A stretch of DNA of 64,000 nucleotides, from assembly GCF_963966145.1 (NCBI RefSeq), contig NC_091054.1, positions 19,716,001-19,780,000 of the forward strand. The letters are read 5' to 3'. How positions within the stretch are numbered: the stretch's first letter is position 1; every line of letters starts with the position of its first letter. A program made the translations under genes and the position numbers. Shown here piece by piece: positions 51,239 to 63,430 of the stretch. The DNA is from Tenebrio molitor (lineage: Eukaryota; Arthropoda; Insecta; Coleoptera; Tenebrionidae). The notes beneath the pieces were generated by a model. That model had not been told where the DNA came from and did no database searches. It saw only the letters and a program-made list of their open reading frames with translations.

Positions 51239-52996
51239 TTTTCTACGACTATGAAGAGAAATTGATAAATAAGTTTCAGTATTGGACAAACTGAAACTGA
51301 CGTTTTACAATAATTTCAGTTGGCGCAATTCGTTAAGATTTCAATTATCAGTTGTCAGTCTTAAAAGTTAGTTTAGTGATTTTGAGAACGTTGAATTAAT
51401 TAATAATGACAATTACTATTGTAATGATATGTGAATTAAATTTTTACGTGCTGCCAACTGAAGCGTATTAATCACGATCTTCTCGATTTTTTTAATTTTC
51501 AATCGCATGGTACCGGGATATCAAAAATACATTTGAAAGTATTCTTTACATTTTTTACATTCAATAATAAGACGGAGGAGAATGAAGCTTTTATAATTTG
51601 AATAAAAGAAAAAGAAAAATCTGAAAGTTTATTTTATTCTCATCACGAGACACCACTGACTCGTATAACCTTTGCACCAAAAATAATTTCTAGGCAGTAT
51701 TTCACAGCATATGTCACGAAAAGTTCACAAACTCCACCTCTTACGGACGTCCAACTCCGACCAGAGACCTTGCATTTCCCAACAAATATCTTAACGTCTT
51801 CCTGGTTATAATATGCAAATCCGAACCAAAATCTCATCTAAATTATCCATTTTTATCTTCGCGCCTTGCGTAACAGAGAAAGTTTGTTAGTTATTATCAA
51901 TTTTAATTTCTCTTTCAGCCATTGTAATTTTATCGCGACATTTCGACCTCCTCCGTGGCATTATCGCATCGCGTTAGTGTCCACTGTCGCCGCAATTATG
52001 AATTCTTGACTATTATTCTTTAAAACAACAGCCTTCTTCACCATTAAGGAAATTGACAAGTCAACAAACATGCCGTTTTTGTGTTGCACCGCCATGCGAT
52101 GAAGCTCCGTCCTGTTGAAAACGCATTTGTTGATCTTAGGCACTCGGTGCGGATGAAATCATGCTTGCACAATTAATTAGTCGAAAGTGCGGCAAAAAAG
52201 GCGTGTTGACATATTCGAACGGCTTCGATTAATAACATTTTTATGCTGCACTTAATTCAGCGACGGTTGAGGTTTACGCAATGACTAGAAAACATCTAAG
52301 TAAAAGCAACAGGTGACATTTGATGTGTCGACCTCGTTGGCCGCGAGTCGCTCGTCAAAAGTACAATGGCACAACCTTAACTCCAACCGAGGTTAATTAA
52401 TTAGTCGCTTGTGAAACGAACGACGAAAAAATGTTTACTCTGAGGATGTGGCTGCACGTCTTCCTGTGGTGTGGTACGTCGTTCCGTCGCCGTACCAAAA
52501 AACGGAAATTTTTGCTTCCACTTCCGCTATTCATCGTGGAAGGGAACACGCCCGTGGCGAAGACCCCAAATATGGGCGTTGGGAAATGTGAGAGATGCAG
52601 ATGATGCCGTCACCATTCAAGGTTGACGAGTGGATAATAATGAGTCACAGTGATGAGGAAAAACTGGATTGGCTGAGTTTCTGCGGAATGAAAGGAAATT
52701 CATGCGGAATCTTGTTTTTCTTCGGTGACATAACAGAACAAACACGGTCACTGTCAAGCGCATCCTCCGATGGAAAGTACGTCTGGTGAAATAATTTATT
52801 CCGTCGTTACAATGATAGTTAAAGTTAGAAAGAGTTGAGGAAATTGATGGTTTTCCTCAGATGTTGTGAGTTGTGATTCCAGGTTTCACAACCGCACTGT
52901 TGAGCTTTCAAAATTTGTCATTTCAGCGTTGATAAAACTACATTCTCCATGAAGTTAGAAGTCAGTTATAAACAATTTGCAATAAACTGACATATA
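51239..52996. other. Non-coding or unassigned stretch with a GC-richer centre
   Basis: Small frames at 51643-51837 and 51961-52143 (minus) and a possible signal-peptide-like start at 52431 (plus) were noted, but none has a recognised motif. Positions 51950-52600 are less AT-rich than the surroundings. Confidence 0.35.
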
Positions 52997-53346
52997 ATCT
53001 GTTTCAAAATAAAAAATCCACCAGCCGACTTTTGTTTTTAGTGTGTCTGCAACTGTCAGAAAAAAGTGGGGTTATGAAAGAAAACTGTTGGACAATCGTT
53101 TTTGTCGTAGTTCATCGTGTTTTTTATTCTCATTTTATTATTTCATTCAAAAAGTATGATATGGTAGCTAAAACCTTTTTGTACATAATAATTATTTTGT
53201 GTTTCGTAAATAAACTCAACAGTTCAATGTCAAATTTTGGCGGGAGATTGAGCCAACCCAAAAAAATTAAACTTTTTATAGGGATTTCTTTTTTTCTGCC
53301 AACATAATTCAACAGGTGGTGGATTTTTGATTTTGAAACAGATTTA
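52997..53346. mobile_element. MITE with ATCTGTTTCAAAAT ends
   Basis: The left end (ATCTGTTTCAAAATAAAAAA then TCCACCAG) and inverted right end (ATCTGTTTCAAAATCAAAAA then TCCACCAC) match over about 30 bp. TA-rich flanks (TATA) are compatible with a short target duplication. The 91-aa frame inside is not convincing. Confidence 0.65.
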
Positions 53347-53524
53347 TAACTAACAACCACTAACATAATGATAATACACAAAAGCCTACTTTTTTCAGGC
53401 TAAGTACATTCACAAATCTAAAAGGCCTGGACCGGTCTATTAGAATATTATTTGAAAAAAAAAGCTGCGCTACAAGATTGGTGAATTGTAAATTTACTGA
53501 TTTCACTGGTACCAATGATTGTTA

Positions 53525-53665
53525 TGGTACTATCGGATAGCAAAAAAAAAACTGGTACAGTATGTTACTTTAGACACTTCCAAAAGTCATTCAAGCTCAT
53601 TCAGTTGGGAAGTGTCTACAGTAACATACTGAACCAGGTTTTTTTTTGTGATAGTACCTATAATA
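53525..53665. repeat. Palindromic element with about 60-bp arms
   Basis: GGTACTATC...CTGGTACAGTATGTTACT...AGACACTTCC on the left is mirrored by GGAAGTGTCT...AGTAACATACTGAACCAGG...GATAGTACC on the right, with few mismatches and a loop of about 20 nt. Confidence 0.75.
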
Positions 53666-54595
53666 CATGTTTTTTGAGTAAATCTGGTAACTTTAGTAAG
53701 TTTTTGTTGTTATGCAAGCATTCCTTAGTTTAAATGAGATTTGTTAAAAATGTGTATATTTTTTTGTGTATTATTAACTATCGCAAAGTGAAGTTATATT
53801 GAAACTGAGAAATTACATACAGGTGTCCCAGAAATGTCTCCCCAGAGAAAAAAGGGAGTATTTGGGTAAATGTGATAATCTGAAAAAAAGTCCATCCTAA
53901 AATTGACCAATCAGAGTTGAGCACCATCGAACTAAGATGAAATTTCGGTTGGTAAGGCTGAAAGCTCTGCAGTGGCTTTTATCTGCAAATTTTTTGATAT
54001 GTGAGGGAATTTCCACTTTTTAAATACGAGTTTGAATTTGAATTTCGAGCACTGACAGATTGACATTTGACATAAATACTCATAAATTGAATACCAACAA
54101 TTTTGTTTAAGTAATATTTATTATTTTAATGACTAAAACATATTTTTTATTACAAAAGGCAGCCTAAAATATTGTATGGTACTCTTGTGACAATTCAACT
54201 CACATTCTCTCGACCAATCACGCTTGTTTTAAAAAAATTGCCGCGGAAATTTTCACTATTTATTGACGAATTGCTATAACAACCTTTTTTAAATTACAAA
54301 CTACTATTCAAGTATTTCTTTCATAGAATTTTTCAATCTTCGCTCGGTGAATTGTCATGCCGAATACAAACGCGTGAGTACAAAATTGGAGGAAATTTTT
54401 GTCTTCAGACCACTCGTATTTGTTTCTGAACTTCGCTCACTCGTGAAAATTGTCGCCGAAACAAATACTCGTACTTGAGATAGAAAATTTCCGGCAATTT
54501 CGTACCCACTCGTTGTATTACTTATGAAAACTCCATTGCTCACTCACATACAGCATATTACCTTTCGTAAAGCAATGGATTGTTTTCAACACTTG
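53666..54595. other. AT-rich non-coding stretch
   Basis: CATACAGGTGTCCCAGAAATG at 53817-53837 resembles a mariner-type terminus without a recognised partner. No coding motif. Confidence 0.4.
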
Positions 54596-54781
54596 TAGCG
54601 TGATCAACAATGACTGAGTCAATTGGCACTGAACGGATGTTTTAACTTGACACATTAAAAACATTTTTTGATTATGTCGGTTATGGTTATGCTATTACAA
54701 AAATGAACCTTTGATAGTAAATTTCAAATTTGCCAAATTTCATTATTACCAACAGATTCAGTCATTCTTGATCACGCCGTA
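54596..54781. mobile_element. Tc1/mariner-like MITE, copy 2
   Basis: A 186-bp relative of 3148-3385 with TA flanks and the same TIRs. It lacks the T-rich segment of copy 1. The interior TAAATTTCAAATTTGCCAAA is shared. Confidence 0.75.
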
Positions 54782-54974
54782 ACTATTGCTGTGTAGCAAC
54801 CTATCCGATTTTTTAGCAATACCTGGGGACGAACTTCTGGGATTGGTGGAATTGAAAACTTTACAACTCGGTTGTGAGCTACAGGAAAATTTATTTTAGT
54901 CATCTTAGAGTCTCTTTCGCTGTCGGCACATGCCTGTTTTCTATGGGGAGGTAGTTCTTGGACAGGCTGTATAA

Positions 54975-55683
54975 TTATACAGGGTGTGGCACAACTCACG
55001 CTCCACCAATCCCGTTAGTCAAGCGCGGAAAAACTAGGGAAGAACAGAATGAATGAGAGCGTTGTTTGGTTTCCAAAAATATTATCATTCTACTCAAAAT
55101 ATCTGGTCGACTGTATTTTATTGTCAAATTTAGCACATTATTGCACTGTCAAAAAATTTAGGTTAAAAATAATGTCAATAAATTTAATAAAAGTTGTCAT
55201 CGTATAGCCCGCAACTATTAATACAAATTTATTATTGGGCGGAAGTCGTAAAGCAAACAACAAATGGTGGTTCTAAAAAGAACCGAGTTTAATAGAAGGA
55301 AAGCAAATAATAACAAAGCAAAACACAAACAAAACTCAAAGAAAGAATTAAAGGAGATTCTCAAAATGTCCACCATTCATTTCGAGACACAGTTGTGCAC
55401 GCCGTAGTAAGTTTAATTTAGAGGCTCTGACCATTTCAGGTGTAATTGTTGCAAAAGCTTTTTGTAATCTGTTTCGAAGATCCTCCTCGTTACGAATGGG
55501 TCGGTTGTAAACGTTTTTCACGTACCCCCATAAGAAAAAATCCACAGGATTGAGATCCGGAGATCGTGCAGGCCAGTGGCGTGGACCACCTCGTCCGATC
55601 CAACGATCAGGATACATTCGATTCAAAATACCTTGCACATTGCGACTGAAATGAGGTGGTGCCCCGTCATGTATCATAATCAT
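54975..55683 (-). pseudogene. Tc1/mariner superfamily transposase, C-terminal fragment
   Basis: The frame 55683-55348 (111 aa) contains HDGAPPHFSRNV and RSPDLNPVDFFLWGYVK. These are the second and third catalytic blocks of an IS630-Tc1-mariner DDE/D transposase (second Asp in HDGA; last acidic residue in SPDLNPVD), followed by a C-terminal helical tail. The first Asp block and the DNA-binding domain are missing, so it is inactive. A terminus-like TATACAGGGTGTGGCACAAC at 54974-54993 lies about 350 bp downstream and may be the 3' end of the same element. The 5' end is not found. Confidence 0.8.
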
Positions 55684-55718
55684 TATAATTCATGAATAAT
55701 TTCACCCCTCTTTTCTTG

Positions 55719-56724
55719 TATACAGACTGATTCACATTACTTTCCGACCCTGACGAAATTTAAATGCAGCCAATACTTAATAGTTTTTCATTCATAACTT
55801 GATCCAAAAAGACGAATAATTTAAAACTTTTGTATGGTTTGGACATCCCTCACAAAAGCCTCAATCATAAAAATTCAAAAATGGCAGTAATCGACAATAT
55901 TTTTTTATTTAAGAAACTGATATATCAATATCATATCGACCCTTTCGTCATTGGGGCACATTTGAATTAACAAAAAATATTTCAGAATGATACAAAAAAG
56001 AATTGTCAAGTGATTGTCAATAATGCCAGGAGTGTCCAGATTTGACAATAAATAAAGGTGTGAAGTGACAACTGAATAACGTACTATTGGGGACAAAATA
56101 AAGAGCGATCAAATTAGTTTGTAATCGAGTTATCCATGAATCCGAAATCGTATGTCGTTACTTGAACTCCACGCACCAATAAACACAGCTTGAAACACAG
56201 GTTAGATCTCTACATATCAATCGCAAAAGACATACAGATTCAAATCCATGATGACTCGATTACAAATTAATTTGATCGCTCGATACATTGGTCATCATTT
56301 CAAAAAAATAATGTAAACAATTAACGTCAAGTCAACATTGATGACAATTTCAAATTATTGACTTTTCTCTTGTCAAAAATGTGGCACCTTCCACCGTTCA
56401 AAAATTTAGAATCGTCTGCCTTGCTTTTGAGGGATTGCCCATGGGCCAAATTGCCTTGTGGAAATCTTTTAAATTTTTCCTCCTTGAAATTTCTCATTCG
56501 GTGGTCCTTTTTCGGTATTTAATATTTTGCAATGATAAGTCTAACAGTGACAGTCAGTAACAATGGTTGACAGTAGTAAAAAATAAGATTAACCATCCCA
56601 ATGCTTGCTTTCCAATTTTATCACTCAACTGACTTTGACGACCAAAATAATTTGTCCCCAATAGTATTTCTAGCTGCATTTAAAATTCGTTAGGGTCGGA
56701 AAGTTATGTGAATCAGTCTGTATA
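55719..56724. mobile_element. DNA element with about 50-bp TIRs containing nested MITEs
   Basis: CAGACTGATTCACATTACTT at the left reappears inverted at the right (CAGACTGATTCACATAACTT), matching over about 50 bp, with TA next to both ends. Inside, TACTATTGGGGACAAAATAA at 56081 and its inverse near 56665 delimit a second element, which in turn includes the MITE at 56103-56282. Confidence 0.7.
56103..56282. mobile_element. MITE with GAGCGATCAAATTA ends, copy 2
   Basis: Ends GAGCGATCAAATTAGTTTGT and, inverted, GAGCGATCAAATTAATTTGT. It is the same family as 27694-27875, in reverse orientation relative to that copy. Confidence 0.75.
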
Positions 56725-57024
56725 AATACTTTCTTCAACAATATATTTTTTTTGGAGCCGACATTTGAACATGTCTCATGCATAGACAAAATCCTATACA
56801 AAGCATTTTCCTTTTTGTAGCCGCATCTGCTTAAGATGGCTAGATCTTGAGGAAAATGTGGAATGATTTTAAATAAGACTATGGACAATATTTCCTTTAA
56901 ATATAAGTTTTTCTAAATTTACAACTAACAAGATTTCGTCCAATAATCGGTGAGCTGACTTCTTTTGTATTATTGTAAATTATTATAAATGATATTATAA
57001 AAATGTAGGTCCACTCAAGACACG

Positions 57025-57345
57025 TATAGTCCAATTTTTACCCTTTTGAGGTGACGTCACGATTTCCTTCCTCGCTTTCTCTTTAGTGAAACGACAGAAA
57101 CAGAAAAAAACAAAAAAAAGGCACGTTTATTTATTGATGGTCACTTTGAGGTTATTTTATGCTCCTGTCAATTTCTTTCACTTATTACATTGATTACAAA
57201 CATAACCTTTCGAAGCAATTGTCAACAAATTTGACACATTTATAGTTATTTATGATCAATTCAAATTTGTTTCTGATCCTAGCTCAAACATACGTAAAGT
57301 TACTAGATAATGACGTCATCGCAAAAGGGTAAAAATTGGACTATA
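57025..57345. mobile_element. Tc1/mariner-like MITE with CRE-like sites in both ends
   Basis: The 321-bp element includes TA flanks; TIRs of about 34 bp start TAGTCCAATTTTTACCCTTT. Each TIR ends in TGACGTCA (57052-57059 and 57311-57318), the full cAMP-response-element consensus. No ORF. Confidence 0.8.
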
Positions 57346-57566
57346 AATAGAAAACATGTCAGAGCTACAATGAACACAACTACACATTAACAACTACACG
57401 GCCATTTAGTCATATACATGTGATTGTGTGAATGGCCATAAGATAGTACCTAGGTTGCTGTTATCACGGGGCTATAATTACGTATTAGTTAGCTGGCTGT
57501 TACAAATAAAAAATAATTAAGCTACCTGAAACATTGACGAAGTTATTTAATGTAACTTGTATTGGA

Positions 57567-57672
57567 TGTTCATTTAAATTTATCCTCAAAGTTGGCGTTG
57601 AAGAGTCGATTGTGAACGCACCATTCTGCACTCTTCAACGCCTACTTTGAAGATAAATTTAAATGAACACCC
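57567..57672. repeat. Palindromic element with about 45-bp arms
   Basis: TGTTCATTTAAATTTATC...GGCGTTGAAGAGT pairs with ACTCTTCAACGCC...GATAAATTTAAATGAACA with about two mismatches and a loop of about 20 nt. Confidence 0.75.
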
Positions 57673-58766
57673 CATATATGTAACTGCAATTATTGATGAA
57701 GACGCAGGCAAGAATTAGTTAATACATACATAATTTCCATTAATGTTTAAATGAACTCGACACACAACTTTTACATATTATAAAAGTTAACAAACGGAAA
57801 GTTGCTCTTAATGTTTTTGGGGAATGTCATAAAAAGGTTGTTTGCAAAAATTATCTCCACAAATTTAATTATTTTTTTTACCCTTACCTACAATTTTAGA
57901 AAGAAGTATCAATATAAATCAGTATCTTTAGAATAAAAGATGAATTTGTTGTTGTCGGCTTTCTTGCTGAAAAATATGAAACAAATCTGTCTGCTCGCAC
58001 TAATTCAAAGCTGCTTTTCACTTAAACTCATAGTCAGGAAATTTGCCACTTAGCACAAATTGAAATGTTTGTTGTGTGTTAAATAATTCATTTTGAAAAA
58101 CTTGTTATCAATTGCATTAAGGCATCAATTCCAATGTTGAGACAAAAGTACTTCTTCCCACTGCTTTTGCTGCAATCTTCCAAGAGTTTTCCTGACCCTT
58201 CGTTCGTTTTATCTGTTTCTGCTCTTGCAACACAAAGTTCCTGTGATTGTAATTTATTTAGGTATGCTGTTTTTACCAGTTTTATAAAAATAATTTTTAT
58301 CTATTACATATTTCCGATAATTTTTGAAACCAATGGTATTTAATGATCACTGAAATTTAACAATAATGAAAGTATCGTTGAAGGAAATATCTATATTGCT
58401 TGGAGATTTTGCTGGTGTTTTAGATTTTTAATCATATTTCACTGAAATTATACAAAGAGGTCTCGGTTTCACCAAGGTTTCCTCTTCAAATTTCGGATGT
58501 GCAGATCCAATCAAGTCGTACCGTCTACCGCCAATTATTCAATTTTTAGACTCACGCTAACGAAACAAAACAATTTAATTACATAACCGGTCCTCCTCGT
58601 CACCATCCACCCCAGATTCCCATAAGCTTTGGGCGCCAGCTTGAACACACAAAGCAATTGCGAAAGAACAAACAGGAAGCCGTCGCCCGATCTTGTTAGT
58701 ACCTTCCGAGTCGGGTGGCGTGTGCTCCGTCCTCCGTGCCGTTCAAATATAAATTCCTCAAACAAA
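57673..58766. other. AT-rich non-coding stretch
   Basis: No recognisable gene. The 116-aa minus frame at 58535-58885 overlaps the next feature in another phase and looks like a shadow. Confidence 0.4.
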
Positions 58767-59228
58767 TTAGAAAGTGTTTGTCGAAGATGCATTTTCACTA
58801 TGGTTAACCGCAACGTGATGAAGAGAGGGCGTTGATCTCGGGAAAAGGTCGCCGTCAAGACCAAACACAATAGAACAGTTGCCACGAAAACGAGCTCCGT
58901 TGTACAATTTCATTTTCACTTTTTTCGCGGCGTTGGAATCGTTTCGGAACAAGAACCGACATGTGTGAACAAGAGTGTAACTGTACGAGATGCGGAAGAC
59001 CTTAACGGGATCCACAATTTGACAAACTGGAGTGGAAAACTTGCGATGAAGACTCCAAACCTCGTCGTCGGTAGTTTGGAATTCCAAAAAATTCGCTCGT
59101 GAAATCTCTGCGATATTACTCAACACTTTTATAGTCAACAATAAAACAAGAATGAAAAGTGAATTGGTGACGTCATAATAACGTGATATACTGTCGATAC
59201 ATTTTGTTTTCACTCTTCTGTAACGCAT
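58767..59228 (-). CDS. Possible secreted or membrane protein exon, 153 aa
   Basis: A true ATG at 59228 opens a 153-residue frame. Residues 23-43 form a hydrophobic segment (NSLFILVLLLTIKVLSNIAEI), a possible signal anchor. They are followed by a polar region with three Cys (PVCQIV, HTCRFLF, GNCSIVF) and several N-glycosylation-like sites. Base composition is more balanced than the flanks. The last residues look random, so the exon may end at a splice donor before the stop. It is on the same strand as the membrane protein exons at 44777-45836 and could be an upstream exon, but nothing links them directly. No family was recognised. Confidence 0.3.
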   Translation of the reverse strand: MRYRRVKTKCIDSISRYYDVTNSLFILVLLLTIKVLSNIAEISRANFLEFQTTDDEVWSLHRKFSTPVCQIVDPVKVFRISYSYTLVHTCRFLFRNDSNAAKKVKMKLYNGARFRGNCSIVFGLDGDLFPRSTPSLHHVAVNHSENASSTNTF

Positions 59229-62200
59229 TGTTCCGAATCAGTTCTCTATGAGATTCTAATTTTCATTCTTGCATTGTCGTTGAATTACAATGACGAACTT
59301 GTGCTGAAAATCTCACTGGTGATGAACTCATACGAAATTTCACATTTTCGAATTGTACCTTGATTGTCTTTATCGTTAGGTATTTAAATCCTGGAAGTTT
59401 ACACCCTGGTCCATAGCAGTTGCTTTGTTTCTAGATACTAAATACAACATTATCCCTTAGAATGACAACACAAGAACTAAGCATCTGGTTGACTGTTTTC
59501 TTGGTAAAGATATCAACATCATATTTATTTGAATTAATTTAACAAAAAGTAGATATAATCAATTTGTTACGGCATGAATACATTATAAAAATTCCAGTTT
59601 CTTCCGAGTTGCTCGTCAATGAAGAAGTTACAAATAAAATAAATTAGCAAGTCTTTCCTTAATTTCAATACATATTCTAAAATCTTTACAACAAAAACTT
59701 TACAAAAGGAAGTAGAGAAACAGGGGGGCTTGCAATTCAAATATCTAAACGCAAAAGCATCATTTTAAACAATATTTGTCATACACAGTGAGCGCCAAAG
59801 TTTGAAATAATAAAATGTAAAGTTCAAAATATTGAGAACGAATTAGGGTGGCTTTACTAGCATATTATTTGGAATTTAAAAAAGGTCAAAAAAGTGTTTA
59901 AATATCTCTCCAAAATGCTGTATGTACTGGAAGAGTTTGTGCTGATCTCACTAACGACGAAATCGTTTGGAATGACCATTTTCTAGTCGTAATTAACTTT
60001 TTCACAACATGCACTTTAATCTTTAATGCGTATTTGTCACACTAGTCGTACTGAACACGTTCACTGTAAAATAGGTACATAGGTATACAGGGTTATTATA
60101 AATGTTTCTAATATCTAGTTGGCGTAGCAGCGCACCTAAAGCTTTTTCTACTTTGCACCTTTTACAGTACCTTGATACCTACTTGAGATGCGCAGATAGA
60201 ATGAGAAATCCGACTTGCAAGAAAAATCGAAAATCCGCGGACTTCGTTTACAGTGGGTCTCTCCTCACTACTTCCCACAATTTCACTGCGTATTCATTTT
60301 CCAAGTATCAAACTACGTTTTGCGACTTGTACAGTGTAATAAATAAATATGTACCTCATTATTGGTAAATAGCGAACAAACGTCTGCTGATATATTTTCT
60401 AGTAATTCTTAAGTCCCTACAGGATACCATAAACAAACCATGTCAACCTCTTTTGTGAAAGTGACCGCCCAATTTTGAAAAACAGCTTTTCAAAAAAATA
60501 AATATATAGTCGTTTTCAACGACATCCGTGCTGTCAGTGTCATTTTTAATATGTTGGTGCAGATTGTACATACAAATTCATAACCAGGATTCAGAGTATA
60601 AGTATATGTAATTTTATTTTATCACTATGATGCAGACCTACTAGAATCAGACGCTTTTAAAAGTTAGGTTCCGTTTTGTCGCTGTAAAAGTTAGGGCAAA
60701 CTTTTTTCGCTGTCATAGTGACAAAAACACCGCTGCTTATGGGATTTTTAGTGTATGAATTAAATTGTCAACTGAAAATTTAATTTGGGGGCGAAAGGGT
60801 TAATATTATTTGGTTGATAAACCTAACCTCTTTTCTACCTGTCATTTTGACGGTTCTTGATAGTTGGTAGCACTTTTCAAGTATGCGTCAAAATTAAAAA
60901 CACTCAAATTGTCAAAACCTACTACGATACCACAATCATTTTGGAACATTTTGTATAAGGTATAGGTGCAACCATCGACGACGACGGGGATGTTTGCCTT
61001 TTCTGATGTTGGAAACGAGTCCTTGTGTTCTTGTGTACCGGAATTACATAGAACACAGTGAACACACCTACTCTTCCGAACAGAAAAATGTAGAACCCGG
61101 TTTTGCTTTCCAATATTGATCAGTATGACCAAAGAGTGAAGAAATTTCATTCATTATCCTCTTCGGATATTAGTGCTAAGTGGTAAGTGTCTTGTTTTTG
61201 AAAGGAAATTGTCGATGAAATTGTCGGATCAAATGCCAATTTCACGCTATCGCCAATGTCACGCTTTGCCGTACTATTTTCACCTGGACAAGGTCGGTGA
61301 AATAAGCCTGACCTAAATGACACAATCAATTTACAACAAGCCTAACATTTGAATATAACCAATATTTCTAATACTCAAGAAATCTCTCAATGAATTGAGT
61401 TGCGACTACTTTTGGGACAAATGTATTTACATTTCATTGTGCTAACAGTTTACGACTGCGGTCAGTGGGAAAATGTTCCTTTTCAGGACTCGTTCGTATT
61501 GAAGTAAGAATACAAAACTGACAATCCATAGTGCAGGCAAGTTGAGCTTGTATTTATAAAAAAAGACAAACAATACAGGATAGAAGATACAAATGAAATA
61601 ATGAAGACATGCTACACACAAAGTAATTATTGCATCGATTTCCAGTAAACAACCGGTTTGCATTAAAATTTCACAAAGGTAAAAGAAAGTGATTGTTTGA
61701 ATAAAAAGAAAAGGTGAATCGGATTTTTAACAGCTGTCATGGCCTTTTTAGTTTTCGTTACACAAATGTTGTTCCAAAAGATGTAAGGTGGTGCGATTGA
61801 TTATGTTAAAGTACGTGATCTAAATTCTTTTATTTTGAAATTAACCACTGAAAAATGTTTTTATCCCAAAGAAAAATATCAAATAAGTTTTTCAACAAAT
61901 ATCTAAAGAAACTGTTCCGAATCGACCACAATTCTATTACAGTCGATCCAACGTATTTCCTCATGGATCTACTCGTAACTTAATTAACGAGTCTTTGAGC
62001 ATGGATTGTTCCAATTCGATTCAATAATGTTATTGTGTTTGTCAACCCGGAAGTGATTCTTCAAATGCAAAAAGCATTAAGACAATATCTAAAAATTGTA
62101 AATCTGTTCTCCCTCCTTTCTGATTAGATTCATATTTCATACAAAATGATCAACATCTCGGTTGATCCATGTGGAATCACCATCAAAAATAAAATAAGCA

Positions 62201-62339
62201 ATATCTGAATTCTGTATTGTTATTAAGATTAATTTAATTGTCCAAGTGGTTACACGTTTTCAATGATAAGAGGACCAGTAGAAACATTAGGAATCGATTT
62301 GGTTCTTTTATTCCTCAAAAGAACAAGTCTGGAGTCGAG
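59229..62339. other. AT-rich non-coding stretch
   Basis: Frames at 60842-61150, 61147-61329 and 61442-61663 (all minus) have no motif; the last is hydrophobic. TACAGGGTTATTATAAATG at 60088 is a mariner-like terminal motif without a partner. Confidence 0.4.
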
Positions 62340-63430
62340 CACAGAATGAATAATAATTAGTCGTGACTGTCAGCAGTGTTCTCCCAATCCACCGACCCAC
62401 ACTGGACAGGCCTGACATCACTAACATGGGTTAAGTAAGGGCCCGACCTTTCACGTTAATTATCTCCTTCAACTTTTGCACAACTACAAAAGGTAAAAAT
62501 CAGGTAAGTTCGCCGAAAACCAGGTAAATGTCCGTTCCTAGAATCGGACCCTTCGATGTATGGGCTAGTTTTAACAATCAGTGCATCTGGTACGTCCAGC
62601 TAAAGAACCTCTCCAACTGTTAACTCCGTTAAAGCCGACGCAAACACAGGTGTTGGGTTCGGTAATGTTTGTCGAAGAATCCGGTCAATTCCCACGTAAT
62701 AGTACTAGGCGTAGTACCCTGGCGTGACCCACTCGGCGGACCTAATGGTTGTTGGTTGTTCGCTCCTCGATGCGGCCAGTTTATTTATTTTTACGTTCTT
62801 TACGCACCGAATCCCCGACTGACTGAATAACCTAGATCGAGGGGAGCGGTACCGCTTCCAGTACCACAACTAGATTTAAACGGCATCATCAGCGTGTGCA
62901 CGTGGCGTGCATTGCACAAGCGAACTAGACAATTCGGTTCCGTTTGGCGGTACCGATGGCCCAAATACGCTGAAAGAAAAGTCGCATCTCACCTGGACCA
63001 CTGCCGTTCCCCGCGCCGTCCGTCCACTGGAACACAACGAAAATCAACAACAACCCCAACATGCTTCAGCAGTACCACTGCTGCACGATTCCGCACTCAT
63101 TTATTACGACAACATCGCCTCGCACGGTACTACCGGACGATGCCAACCGCACCACACACACCGACAGCCCCACAAATACTAACTCAGTAACTCGGCCACT
63201 CCACATTACAACTGCCAAGAGTCGCTCGCACAGAGGAAGGAGTACCTCCGATCACGTGAACAAAACAAAAGAACCTGTTGCTCGGCCGGTCTTTTGCCGG
63301 ATTTGTGCCATGATTGCTCGGATTATCGACGTAATTGGTGTTTTTTGCGCTTCGTAGCCAGCAGGATTGGGTGAAATAGGCGAGTTGACCATGACCTAGG
63401 ACCCCTTTACCAACACACAATTAAAATTAA
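62340..63430. other. Unassigned GC-richer island
   Basis: About 1.1 kb with higher GC than its flanks. Three overlapping plus-strand frames of about 91-98 aa occur (62894-63357), rich in Thr, His, Pro and Arg, without a recognisable domain. A 12-bp palindrome AGCGGTACCGCT lies at 62846-62857. It could be an exon/UTR or a TE remnant. Confidence 0.3.

Noticed and set aside
60842..61329. Two adjoining minus-strand frames as exons of a gene
   Set aside because: The stop/start overlap looks attractive, but no motif, weak splice signals and AT-rich composition argue against it.
62894..63357. Plus-strand frames near the right end as a protein gene
   Set aside because: Three overlapping frames with similar length and biased composition, no domain and no clear splice sites; left as an unassigned island.
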